A stretch of 64,000 nt of DNA. Origin: Distichodus sexfasciatus. Taxonomy: Eukaryota; Chordata; Actinopteri; Characiformes; Distichodontidae. Shown piece by piece: positions 48,056 to 60,085 of the stretch. The DNA is taken from positions 1 through 64,000 of the forward strand of contig JAVGVS010000887.1 of NCBI GenBank assembly GCA_032718565.1. Direction: 5' to 3'. The stretch's first letter is position 1, and every line of letters starts with the position of its first letter. The translations under genes and the position numbers were made by a program. The notes below the pieces were generated by a model. It searched no databases. It had not been told where the DNA came from and saw only the letters and a list, made by a program, of their open reading frames with translations.

Positions 48056-49534
48056 CGTGCAATTACTCTTCTTGTGGTTAACCCATTATTGACATAAGCA
48101 TCTTTCTGTTCTCCTTCATCCTTTCTTATTGCATTCCACCTTTTCTCTTCCTGTTATTAGTTCAACATCTAAAAACTTTTCCTTTGACCCGTTTCAACCT
48201 TTAATCTCTTTTTCACCAACCGTGCAGTTTCTTCAGGAATGACTGGTCTAGTTTATTTTATTTCTCCTTTTCGACCTCAGATGTGAAATGTTGAAGTGCT
48301 GTATCAGCCTTCTCGTTTAATCCTCCCTCAACCTTTCTTTTTTATCCCTCCTTTTTTTCTTCCCATTAACAACCAAGTCAGCAGCTCATGGTATAACAGA
48401 TAGATCTACTGTATATATATCTCCTTTTTACGCTTCTTCACCGTTTTATACTTTTCTGCTTTTTTAGAACACAGCAAACACTGTTTCTCCAGGAATTGTT
48501 CATCTAGTTGATTATCAAACTGTTGTCTAACCAATAGATTTCACACTGGGAAAAGCTCACAATTTCAGTCAGGCCACTTGTTCCGTGTCTGTGTGTGCAG
48601 AAGATTTTCATTCTTGTGGGCAAAATGATTCTCAGAGATGGAGGTCATGCTGGATCTGCTCCAACAGATTTGGCAGTTTTCTGCATAGCTTACAGTCAGC
48701 AGAACTGGGCCAAAGACTAGTTTTTGCGTAACTGTGAGGCAAGATTACGTCAGAGCAATGCAGCTATTTGATAGGTCTGAAGACAGCGTGCATTTATGAC
48801 TATGATTCTGCTGGAAATGTAGATTTACCAATTGCTTCTTATAAAAGAGTGTTTCTAATCTAATCTCCAATTAGAATCTGTACTTCCAGTCTATCAATAT
48901 TAACTAATAGAAATAGAATAACAAAAACTAACCAGTAGCCTAAACTACCAAAAATTATGATATTGTATATAATCTTATTGTTTTAATAGTTTAATTGTCT
49001 GTCACAATAATTAGTCACAAAATATTGAGTATTGAATTATCTGAAATATGCACCATCTATTTGAAATTCCATATATGTTGTGATTTTTGTGATTTCTTTC
49101 CTCAAATAATTTTAATGCCTGCAATAACTGCATACATCCCTTTACTTTGCTGATTTTGGCCAATCATGAACGTCTGATAAATTATGCATAAAAACCCGGA
49201 AAATGAGTTCTCATTTGTCTTGCAGTGTTATATAAGATGTTTTTACTGTCACAGATTAATAGACATCTGGCAAAAGCAGGTAACAAGGGGAAAGTGACTC
49301 AATTTCAGGAGACAAATTAGGTCTTGAGACAGAAAACATGAGACGGAAAAATGAGGCCCATCAATGTTATAAGAGAATAATTATAGTTTCAGCAGTGGTG
49401 GGAAGTGAGGAAGTAGAAATACTTTTTTACTCTACTTAAGTAGAATTTTAAAGTACTTTACCTGAGTACTTCCAGTGCGTCCCGTGATAAAACTTTGGTT
49501 GGATCACATTTCCTTGAAGACTGTCATTATCTAA

Positions 49535-49660
49535 TTTGTTCAAAAGGGGCGTCTTCAAAAAATGTCATTCCCAATGTTGAAAATAAGAACATCAAAGATT
49601 GTCGTTCCTAATTCTGGCCCCAAGGGGACGCCCCGAAAAATGTTCATTCTCAATTCCTAC
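49535..49660 (+). repeat. Outlying decayed units of the same array family
   Basis: CAAAAGGGGCGTCTTC and CCCCAAGGGGACGCCCCG with TGTCATTCCCAAT and GTCGTTCCTAATTCTGG spacers, about 1.5 kb from the main array. Confidence 0.5.
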
Positions 49661-50439
49661 CATTTTAGAGCCTGTACTTTTACACTTTTACTGGAGTAAA
49701 CATGTTGAATCAGTACTGCTAGTTTTAGCAGAGTGTTAATTTGCATCTGTACTTCTGCTTGAGTTTAGTATGTACTACTCTTGCCACCTCTGGTTATCAG
49801 ACACACAACTGACAAAATCATAAAAATGTATTTGATTTAAATAAGTAATTTGTGACAAAACAATGAGATTATTTTGTTAATCGTCGCACATTAGCATTCA
49901 GGAAGTTGGTGCAACTGGTTTCCATCAAACTCCCCCAATGCCACCATTGTTGAGAAGCCAACGACGAACATCTCCTACCGTGTGACTTTAGTGAATTTTA
50001 ATTTGCAGCACGGGATTGGTCAGCTGAGTTCCTCTGCCTTTGTGGACCTTGAGTAACCGAGCGCTTCCACCGAACGTTCCCATGATGCATTGTTGATGAA
50101 TAAACCCATGAGACTGAACGGAAGCCGTGCCAGCCGGTACGATAGAGGGCTTTCCTTTGTTTTCGGGGGGCGCGTGCTGGGCGTCGGGTGACGGGTGGGA
50201 AACGGCACGGTGTGGCATCGGAGCCGCTGACGGTGGCACAGAGCCTTTTATCCGTCAAACTACTCCATTGTTCCAACGTTCCGATGTTCCAGCAGTTCGA
50301 TATCTGGAGGTTTTGGTCCTCACCAGTAGCTTAAGCACCTGACCTAAATAGTTCTGTTCCTCAGGGTATGAGTACAGTACTTTGAACATTGGTACATTTC
50401 GGTACCTTCTTGTCTGTACTTGTAAAAAGTACATTTTTG

Positions 50440-50590
50440 CATCCCTTTTACAATAAAGGACCTCTGCATTTGACCCATCTGTGAAGGAGCAGCGCCATGG
50501 GAGCACTGCTTGAGGACAGTACCTTGCTCATGAGTACCTCAGTGCTACCTTTACCAGTTCGGGACTTGAACCGTCAGCCTTCTGATCACG
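50440..50590 (-). mobile_element. SINE copy, reverse orientation
   Basis: CTCTGCATTTGACCCATCTG, GTACCTTGCTCATGAGTACC, TACCTTTACCAGTTCGGG and ACTTGAACCGTCAGCC; read in reverse this gives a good tRNA B box (GGTTCAAGTCC). Same family as 8951-9140. Confidence 0.6.
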
Positions 50591-51446
50591 TCCTCATGTA
50601 CAAAAATGTCCCCACAAAGCTATAAAAATAGACAAATCATAGTTGTTCCTCTCTTTTAGGTCACAGCCAGAGGTCCTCACAATTACCCTAAATACATGCA
50701 CACTCACACACACACCACAAGGCCAGGCTCCCCCCCTCGGATCGATGGGCAGCTGTGTGAAGAGCTCGGAGCGACGTAAGCAAACAGAAAACAAGCAGAG
50801 CTCTGAAGTGGGTTTCGGGTCGACGACGAGAGGTTCTCATGTGAAAATGTGCCAACGTTTGGGCTGTTTTAAGTGTTTTAAGTAGAGGTCGGTCGATATT
50901 GGTTTTTCAGGGTTGATATCGATTTTTGCTAGTTAATGGAGCCGATGACTGATATTTGAAACTGATATGCTAAAAAATGGAAATCTGTCAAACATCAAGA
51001 TCAAGATTTTTATTTTAGGTAAAATTTGACATATTTAATTCCACTTCTTGTGCAGTCAGACTGGCTGTGGTGTAATAGAAATATTTTATCATACTTTCCA
51101 TAAATAACCTTTCTGCGTACCTGATGGACGTTCTAACGTCTGTTGCTGTTACGAGATGGTGACCGTTGGTATTCATTATTATTATGGGGTCCATTCAGGT
51201 CATGGGGTTATGATAGACTAGGTGGTTTTCATCCACTGAGGTCATCCTGACTTCTATTCCTGGCCTTGTACCTGTACAGAGCTGATGATGGAGAAGGCTC
51301 GCGCTGTGTGTGTGTGTGTGTGTGAGTGACGTGAATGCTACCTGTGGTGCTCTCCGTTTGGGAACCTGAGCAGCCGTGACGAGGTGAAGAGCGCTGAGCT
51401 ATAAATAAATCACACTTCCAGTGACTCACTCTCCACACCGCTGCCC

Positions 51447-51770
51447 GAGAGAGGGAGAGAGAGAGAGAGAGAGAGATTCAAGGGCACTGTATACAAATGA
51501 CGTAGGCTCTGCAGGGTAGAAATAAAAAAGAAAGAGAGCTGAAGAGAGAGGGCGAGATGGAGAGAGAGATGGAGACAGGGATGGAGAGAGAAATGAAGAG
51601 AGCGAGGTGGAGAAAGAGGGAGAGAGCAAGATAGAGAAATATGGAGAGAGAGAGAGGGAGAGGTGGAGAAAGATGGAGAGAGATGGAGGGAGAGAGAGAG
51701 GGATGAGGAGATGTGGAGAGAGAGATGAAGAGAACGAGGTGGAGAGAGAGATGGAGGGATGGAGAGTGTG
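51447..51770. repeat. GA-rich polypurine tract
   Basis: Over 300 bases of GAGA, GATGGAGA and AGAGGTGGAGA units with few pyrimidines, read as a low-complexity polypurine strand. Confidence 0.9.
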
Positions 51771-52072
51771 ATCAGCAGTCGTTCTGCACCAGCTCCATGT
51801 TCAGTTTTCTCACCAACTCACCATCTGCTTCCAAAAACACCAACACTCATCACACACGTCTGTGTCTGAGTGTATGTGTGTGTGTGTGTGTGTGAGTGTG
51901 TGTGTTACACTGCTATAAATCACACATCGTTATACACGCACACACATCACCATCTGCTCACCTCACATGAGTGGACACACACACTCTCAGGCATTTAAAC
52001 CTGCATCCAGGCAGTGCTGAATGAAACCTCTGGGTTTACTCACACGGATTAGTGTACACACATCAACACTGA

Positions 52073-52103
<31 letters not shown>

Positions 52104-53376
52104 ACTAAAAAATAAAATCCTTCAAGATGACGACTAGCAAGTTTTGAATCATCTCCATCTCCATCATCTCTTACCTCATGTCAAATTCTCTGCTTTCAGC
52201 TTCTGTCTGATTGTTCCATCTGCACCATATTTTTTACCTCTCTCCTTCTCTTTCTCTCTCGCTCAATTTCTATAATGTGTTCACATCATTTACTGCACAA
52301 TCCAGAAGCTGCATCCCTTAAGGGAGAGAGAGGGAGAAAGAGGTTGATATATATCTTCTTCCTCTGTCTTTTTCCCCAGTTCTGTCTGTGTTTTAACACA
52401 TTTTCCTCTGTCTCACGCTGTCACTCCAGGCCCCGACTTCATCACAGCAGATTGTAGCAGTGCAATGTGATCCACAACAGATAAAAACAGTGCTCTGCCT
52501 TTCAGCTTTTTATCTCTTCCTTTTAGAACAAGAGATGTTGAAAAGCCTTTTTTAGGCATTAAGTTCACGGGATCTCATCTACAGTACAAAAGCCTTCAGT
52601 TCTCCCTCTTTCCTTCATACTTCCAAAGATTCTCTTTTTGTTAGTTTTTTTGAAGTTTTGAGGAATTTTTCAGTCATTTTCCTGTTCCAGTATCAGGGAG
52701 ATGTTTTTGTGACATACACATGAATCATTCAGTCATAAGAAGACCATGAAACTGACGTGAGGAGCACCAATGACGTGCTCCTGTTTCTTTAATTTAATGA
52801 ATCTGCAGTGTTATGAGTGTTGTCATTGCACAGTTTGTCCACTAGAGGCAGACTGCACCTCCACTGCCAGACTTTTCCCGAGTATCAACTTATTTATCAA
52901 CATTTAAAACGTATTTTATTGAATTTTTGTTCTGAGTATTATCGATAAAGCTAAGAGAGGTCCATTTGTGTCCTAAAAGACCAAAAAAAATTTGAGATTT
53001 GATTTTTATGAATTTATGAGGACATTTTTGATTGTGCGGAATAAGGATCGACCGATTGTCGGCCGGGCTGATTACCCATATTGGTGTTTAATTTTGACCA
53101 TCGCCGAGAGTTCCGAGCCTGAGGGGTGAATCAGGATGCTGTGGACAGTGCTCTTGTGACAGACGGATGAAGGGAGAGAAAAAGGAGGATAAGAGAGGGG
53201 AGAGATGAGTAGTCAACGTTAGAAAGAAAGAAAATCATGATTCCAGAGAATTAAGACTTGATTATTGTGTCTGACTACACACACACACACACACACGCAC
53301 ACAGCTGGTCTGTCTTGAAGTAATCACAGTGAGGAGATAGATTGCTGGATCTGAGATTTTAAAGAGCAGGGCAGAT

Positions 53377-53408
<32 letters not shown>

Positions 53409-54029
53409 TGAGCGAATCAGCATGGCTGCAGCGGTAAACAGCTCTGCTGACGTCTGTGACGTCTGTTTGCAGCTGACTGTACGTCACACTCCCACACACA
53501 CACACACACATTCTATCTCTCTTACCCCCCTTATTTGCTCACTTCTTGTCTGTCACTCCATGTCTTTTGTCGTTTGCTTGTTTCTCTGTGTGTGTGTGTG
53601 TGTTTATGTTCAGACCCCTCCTGTGTAGCTGTATGAAGCCTCGTCATCATCCAGCCTCTATTCCCCTGGGGAAGCCAACCGTCTGTTCAACACTAATAAC
53701 TGTCCCTAATTACACCTACACCTACACACACACACACACACACACCTTTCTGTCTTTGTGAGGTCCTTCCATTGTTCCCCATAATGACTAGATGTAAATA
53801 TTGTTAACTCTAAGGATGCACGATAATATCGGAATCGTATCGGAATCAGCCGATAATTGTTTGATCAACAGTTGACCGATGCTTAGATTTGCCCGATATG
53901 TCTAGCCGAAAAACTTCAAGCCTAAAACTTGCACGCTAAGAACCCAAGGCACATGAATTAACCTAAAAAGGTACACCTGCTTTGTTGCTAAATCTGGACC
54001 CTATCAGGGTACGGGTACCGTACCTTGAA

Positions 54030-54190
54030 AACTGGTACTTTAAAGTAAACGATTATGTGTCATTGCAAACACAGCATTTGACCTCTGCATTTGACCCATC
54101 TGTGAAGGAGCAGTAACCTACTCACATGCTTTGGGACGGTACCTTGCTCACGAGTACCTCAGTGGTACCTTTACCGGTCCAGGATTTCCC
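54030..54190 (-). mobile_element. SINE copy, reverse orientation
   Basis: Contains GACCTCTGCATTTGACCCAT, GTACCTTGCTCACGAGTACC and GTGGTACCTTTACCGGTCC, matching 50440-50590. Confidence 0.6.
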
Positions 54191-54504
54191 TGTGTTGAGA
54201 TTTGCCATGTCCTGACACACATTTTACATATTTACTGGTATAGAGAGCGAGTGAGGCCAGATCTGGGGTCTTCCTGAATTTTGATAGCGGAGCTCCTCGT
54301 GATGCTAGCTGCTGCATTAGCCGCTGTGAATCACGCAGGACACGATGCTAATTACACTCCGGCTGCTTTCATTCTGCCCCAGTTAGACGTGCTGTAAACG
54401 AGCGGGAAACGCTAGTTAACAACAGCCTGCTCCCTGCTTAACAGCTCCGGAAATAACAGCAGAAAATTCCTGAATACAGCTGCAGGCACGAGGAAGGGAG
54501 GGAA

Positions 54505-54668
54505 ATGACGACGACGACGATGATGAAGATAATGATGATGAAGATGAAGATGAATATGATGACGATGATGATGAAGATGAATATGATGATGATGAAGATG
54601 ATGATGATGATGAGGATGAAGATGATGATGATGAAGATGATGATGAAGATGAATATGATGACGACGAA

Positions 54669-54703
<35 letters not shown>

Positions 54704-54830
54704 CAATAATGATGGTACAGATGATGTTTTGGGCTAATTAGGTTATATTTTGAACAACAATTTTACCATGATGATGATGACGATGAAGATGAAGAAAAAG
54801 AAGATGATGTCAACGATGGTACAGATGATG
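54505..54830. repeat. (GATGAA/GAT)n repeat
   Basis: GATGAA, GATGAT and GACGAC triplets in two blocks (54505-54702 and 54767-54830). It is open in several frames (poly-Ser on one strand, Met/Lys on the other) but shows no splice or start context, so it is simple sequence. Confidence 0.9.
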
Positions 54831-55009
54831 ATGCTTTGGGCTGATTTCTTATTTTCGACAAATTAGATTATATTCACAATTTAAAAAAATAAAAAAACAA
54901 CCAGGATTAGAATAAATATCAAATTAAACTTTGAAAGCAAAAGGGCAAAATTATAGGAAAAATAACATAATTTGGATGTTGGATTTTTGCTAGATCTGTG
55001 TGTGTGTGT

Positions 55010-55300
55010 GTTTGAGTGTGCGTCCATGTATTAATCACATTGTGGGGACCTGTTTGTCCCCTAAAACCACTTTTATCTGTTTTTTGGGCTTTGTGGGGAC
55101 ATTTGAGAGGTCCCCATGAGGAGAAATGACTTTATAGAAAATGTGCTTGTTTTATTTGAGAAACTAAAAGAGGTAAAAGATGTGCTTTTGGTTGCTGAGG
55201 TTAAGGTTAGGATTAGGGTTAGGGTTAGGATTAGGTGTAGGTGTAAAATTATATACTTTAGTCATTATGGGAGCCCATGGAAAGACCTTACAAAGATAAT
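55010..55300 (+). repeat. GTGGGGACC dispersed repeat with telomere-like tract
   Basis: TTGTGGGGACCTGTTTGTCC, TTTGTGGGGACATTTGAGAG and CTAAAAGAGGTAAAAGATG, then TTAGGATTAGGGTTAGGG at 55204-55235. A related copy is at 33255-33440 (same CTAAAAGAGGTAAAAGATT block with GGTTAGGCTTAGG). A (GT)n run follows at 55334-55381. Confidence 0.6.
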
Positions 55301-55331
55301 AATACAAGACTGTGCATGTGTATGTGCGTGT

Positions 55332-55384
<53 letters not shown>

Positions 55385-55494
55385 AATGTGCGTGTGAGGA
55401 GAAGATAATCCCCAGGGAGACATGCAAATTAAAAACTAGAAGTGAAGTGTTTTCACACCCAGCCAAAGTTCCCCACATTTCAGGGAAGCCTGTC

Positions 55495-55935
55495 ACTGTG
55501 GCTGCCGCGACCCGATTGGCCGCCTCTTAAACTCCCATCCACCAATCACGTCGCTTTACTCACTGAGACTCGCTCTCATTTGTTTACAGCATTGCGACTT
55601 CCCTCTCTTCCCGCCTCTTCTCCGTGTTTTCGTGTTGTCCTCGTCCCCCGTCGTCAGCTTTTTACGCTTTTACCGTCCATTCAATTACGGCCCGATGAAT
55701 TACCTTTTGAGGCGCTGGAGTGGCCGGGGGCCGAGCGGGAGCCGAGGGGCCCCTGGGGGCCGCGTCGCCGCGGCGATGCCCGGCACAATCGGCCCACTGT
55801 TCCCCCCGCCACTGTTCCCAGGAAACCGCACAACAGCAGCCTTTGTGTTGCTCTCGCTTTGCTGGCCGGCCACGTTGTCCCGCTTCAGCCCGAACCGAGC
55901 GAGACCGCGGCCCGACGGCAGGGGGGATAAGGCTA
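55495..55935. promoter_or_regulatory. CpG island in slc38a3 first intron
   Basis: Dense CpG, two CCAAT-type boxes (CCGATTGGCC at 55511, CACCAATCACG at 55541) and long GC-rich stretches. It lies 1.9 kb before the first coding exon and could be an alternative slc38a3 promoter. No donor is obvious. Confidence 0.35.
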
Positions 55936-55984
55936 CCCGGTGGGGGGTGGGGGGAGGGGAGGAGACAGACAGAGAACTGGGGAT

Positions 55985-56122
55985 GAGAGAGAGAGAGAGA
56001 GATGCATCAGAGAGAATAGATTGCAGGTGAGAAGGCAAAAAATTAAGAGTAAAATAAGAAAGAGAGAAAGAATAGAGGTAGATGGAGAGAATGATAGAAA
56101 AATGGAGTGAAAGTACGGAGTC

Positions 56123-56161
<39 letters not shown>

Positions 56162-56665
56162 CAATCATCTGTAAGAATAGATGGTAGGAGGGCAAAAAGT
56201 CAGAGAAAGGAAAGAGAGAGGAAGAGAAAGATGAAAGAGAATGACAGAAAAATGGAGCGAGAGGGAAAAAGAGGGAGAGAGTATTAAATGAAGAGAGAGT
56301 GCAATGAAAGAGAGAGAGAAAGAATGGAGATAGATGAAGAGAGAGAAACCAATGTAAAGAGAGGAAACAGATAAAATTGACTGAGATCAAGAGAGACAAA
56401 GAAGATGAAAGAGAGAATAGAGACAGACAGAAAAAGAGATGGAGATATACAGAGAAAGACAGTAAGATGAACAATGGAGTGTGAGTAAGAACAAGAGAAT
56501 AGGAAGAAAGATGGAGATATACAGAGAGAGAGAGAGAGGTGAAGAAATGAAGAAGAACGATGGAAAGAGGGAGAGAGAGAGAACAGAAAAATGGAGAGAG
56601 AGAAAGAGAAGGGGAAGTAAAGAGAGAAAAAAAGAGAAAAAGATGGAGAGAGAGAGAGGGTTAGG
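55985..56665. repeat. GA-rich polypurine region
   Basis: About 680 bases of degenerate AGAG/GAAA sequence with a pure (AG)n core at 56126-56159. Confidence 0.9.
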
Positions 56666-56754
56666 GTGTCCTGGAGGATGGCATCTAGTGCGTGTGTGTT
56701 GATTGCGTTTGAAGAGAGAGTATGTGTGTAGAATGTGTGTTTAGTGTGTGGCTG

Positions 56755-57120
56755 AAGAGAGTGTGTGTGTGTGTTTAGTGTGTGGCTGGAGAGAGTGTGT
56801 GTGTGTGTTTAGAGCGTGTGTGTTGCGAGTGTGTGTGTGTGTGTAGAGTTGTCTCTAATTGGGCAGAAGAGAGGAATGGCACAAAGAGGCAGAACTGGTT
56901 CTGAGCTGGTCCTGACTGGTTCTGCTGCTTTTCATCGATCTCCTCTCTGTGCCCTCTCTCTGTAGTGGGTCACACAAACACACACACACACACGCTAAAC
57001 ACACTACACAAACACACACACACACACACACCCACACACACGCTACACACACTACACAAACACACACACGCTACACACACTACACAAACACACACACACA
57101 CCCACACCCACACACACTAC
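56755..57120. repeat. GT-rich and CA-rich blocks facing each other
   Basis: GT-rich 56755-56850 and CA-rich 56970-57117 are separated by about 120 bases of complex sequence, forming an imperfect inverted pair. Confidence 0.85.
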
Positions 57121-57687
57121 TCACACATATACACACATCTATCTATCCACCTTGTTTCTGTATTTATCCTTCTTTCATCTCTCTCTCTCTCTCTCTCTGT
57201 AATATGTCTCTCTCACACACACACACATAGCATGGCGGAGTTGATGGGAATGTGGAGTTTTGGGGTGAAAGTGTAGACACACATCTCCGGCTGCTTTTTA
57301 CCTCCACTGCGGGACCTCCAGCCGTCTCGGCACTGAACAGCAGCGGGGGGCCGAAACACACCGACACACATCACAATAGCGCAGTAGAGGCGTCAGGAGA
57401 TGAGATCTGGCATGTGAGCGGTGGAAGTGAGGGATTAGACTGTGTTTGGCGCACGATGCCATGCTTCTCCCGCTTGACATGCCGCACACACGCTGGAGAG
57501 AGTGTGGGACTCAACGCTGCGGCGTCTGGAAACGGAGAGAACGAGAGAGAGAAAGAAAAACATGCAGGATGATGTAGCACATTATGTCTTCATACTGCAT
57601 CACTGCCTCACGCCCTGACTGTCTGACTGTCAAACCAATTCTCTTATTCTCTACTTGTCCTTATCAAATGCATGTAGACACAAAAGA

Positions 57688-57700
57688 CAGACAGATAGAC

Positions 57701-57733
<33 letters not shown>
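57688..57733. repeat. (GATA)n microsatellite
   Basis: About 10 GATA units, ending 38 bases before the acceptor of the first slc38a3 coding exon. Confidence 0.95.
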
Positions 57734-57738
<5 letters not shown>

Positions 57739-57827
57739 ATGATAACATCCCCCTCTTCCTCTCCTCTACAGGAACCTGTGGGAATCGCTGCTGCTCTGTA
57801 GCTTCTGGAAGATTCCGTGTGAGAGGA

Positions 57828-59731
57828 ATGGATCAAGCCCCGGCCGAGATGAACGCCATCCCCAACGGCAAGGGGCACGAGACGGGAGATGAGGCGGTCG
57901 CCACGCCAACCAAGACCCAATCGGATGACACGGCTCAGTAAGTACCGCTCTCGTCTGCTCTGCTGCGGTCCACATGGCATTTGTCACTTTTTATAATCAA
58001 AACTCAAAAAACGTTCAAAAATTCATTTTATTTTTACAAACAAAGGCATTAATGACACATGGATTGCGTTTACACTCCGGTCAGATGTCAAGTCAGAGGT
58101 CATATGTTAATAAGCTGGAGAATTGAGAAGCAGGTGGAAGTGAATCTTGATCCTGAGCTCTCGGGTTTCTCATGTTAAGAACGAACGGAATCAGGCGACA
58201 CGAGTTGCTATTGACTTAAGGTAATTATTTGTAAAAAATAATTCAGAACTTTGGGGATTTCTCCTTATTTTGAAACTTGTAATTTACCCCCTAAAACTAC
58301 AATGGATGCACGATGAGGGAATTATTGGCCGATACCGATATTTGATATTTGATGTTTTCATGCTTACATCTGCCGATGCCGATACCGGTGCTGAAAAATG
58401 AGGAAGGCAGAGTCGAGCATCTAAAGACAAAATATTTTGTTGACCAAAGTTCCACTGAACACTCAGAATTTTGACACAAAAATAACATCATAATCTGTTA
58501 TTTAAACACAGGGCGGAGCATTTGCACTATGTAGTGTACCAAGTCAAATAGGGCGCGTGTGACTCTTCATATTCACTACCTAGTGTGTAGAGAGCCGCTA
58601 AGCTACAACCCAGGCTATTTCCCAAGATGCATACTACCACTTAGAAAAGTATGATAAGAGCATCTTACCTACCATACCATTAAGTGCAGTAGTACGTGGC
58701 TTGGGACACAGCCCATGTGTGAGCTCACATTCGTTAAGTGAGACAAAGATGCAGTTAGTTAACAAAAACCGCACACAGAGGCAGAGTCGAGTGTGTACAG
58801 ACAGGAGATTTTGCTCACGAACGTTCCTCTGCCATACATTTTAAGATGGAAGGTGCAGGCCGCATAAAATCTCACCTCAGACTTTGGACATGCCTGACAA
58901 GCCTGGCACAAGCGCTACCTTTCCTACGTACATTAAATGCATCAACAAATATCAGCAAAAATATCGGGCAAATCTACGCATCGGTCCAATACCGATTTGA
59001 TTTTGATATTATCATGCGTCCCTATAATACATGTTTACGGGCACGTTTTATAAACGCATCATGCATAAGGCAGGCTTAAGTCAGATTAATGTCTGGAGGT
59101 ACCTATGTAAGTAAGTTTGGGCCAAATTTATACAATTAATTTGCATTTTTTGGTAAAAAAGCAGCACGTTAAAGTTTCCAGATGAATCACAAGTACGTTT
59201 TTAGAATTATTTCTGTGAACTAATCATGTTCCAGTTGGCATTGGAGTCCGTCGGTCTTGTTAATCACATTGTCCTCATTTAGGTACAGTGACCTACTGAC
59301 TCTGACTCTTGCCCCATATTTAGGCCGGTATCTCTGTTAGCAGAGCGAGCGTTTTTGGGATTTTTTCTGAGCGCGGTGTGTGTTTGTGGTGTGTTGCAGC
59401 GAGCCGCTCAGTCTCCGGTCACAGCTTCAGAATAAGGTGAAAAGCAACATGTGTATGGCAGGTTGACATGAATCTCACCTCACGGCTCGCTGTTTGCTGC
59501 ACATGAAGCACTAGGTCAATGTTTGCACAGGTCAATGTTAGCACGTGTGTGTGTTTGTTTGCTGTTTGCGTGTTTGTGTTTCGTTTTCTTTATCTCTGGT
59601 TATTTTTTGACCTCAGAAATGTTTTTAGCTGCATATTTATCAGTTTGCTGATATTTGTGTTTGTTGTTCTGAACATAGAAATAATTCTGACGTGTAACAA
59701 TGTGCAGTATTATAGTATTATTAATGTCTAA

Positions 59732-59800
<69 letters not shown>

Positions 59801-59995
59801 CAGCCATTCCTCCTCATCCATCCATTCATCCTTCCACTCATCCCTTCATCCATCATTCCACTAATCCATCCAACCATCCGTTCATCCTGCCATCCATCTA
59901 TCTTTCCATCTACCAATCCTCCCACTCATCCCTTCATCCATCCATCCCTCCATCCATCCATTCATATATCTTTCCATCCTTCCACTTGTCCCTTC

Positions 59996-60085
<90 letters not shown>

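Noticed and set aside
52838..52856. GTCCACTAGAGGCAGACTG as another CTCF site
   Set aside because: Lacks one G of the core GGC; too weak to call beside the array at 47.3 kb.
54416..54706. Poly-serine open frame on the minus strand
   Set aside because: Product of a GAT/GAA simple repeat; no start, splice or conserved flank.
55204..55235. Interstitial telomere-like TTAGGG repeats as a fusion scar
   Set aside because: Only a few degenerate units, embedded in a GTGGGGACC dispersed repeat that has a sister copy near 33.3 kb with similar GGTTAGG sequence; repeat membership explains it.
55442..56030. Overlapping long frames of 132-162 codons at the CpG island
   Set aside because: High GC lowers stop frequency in all frames; the peptides are Pro/Arg-rich without recognisable domains.
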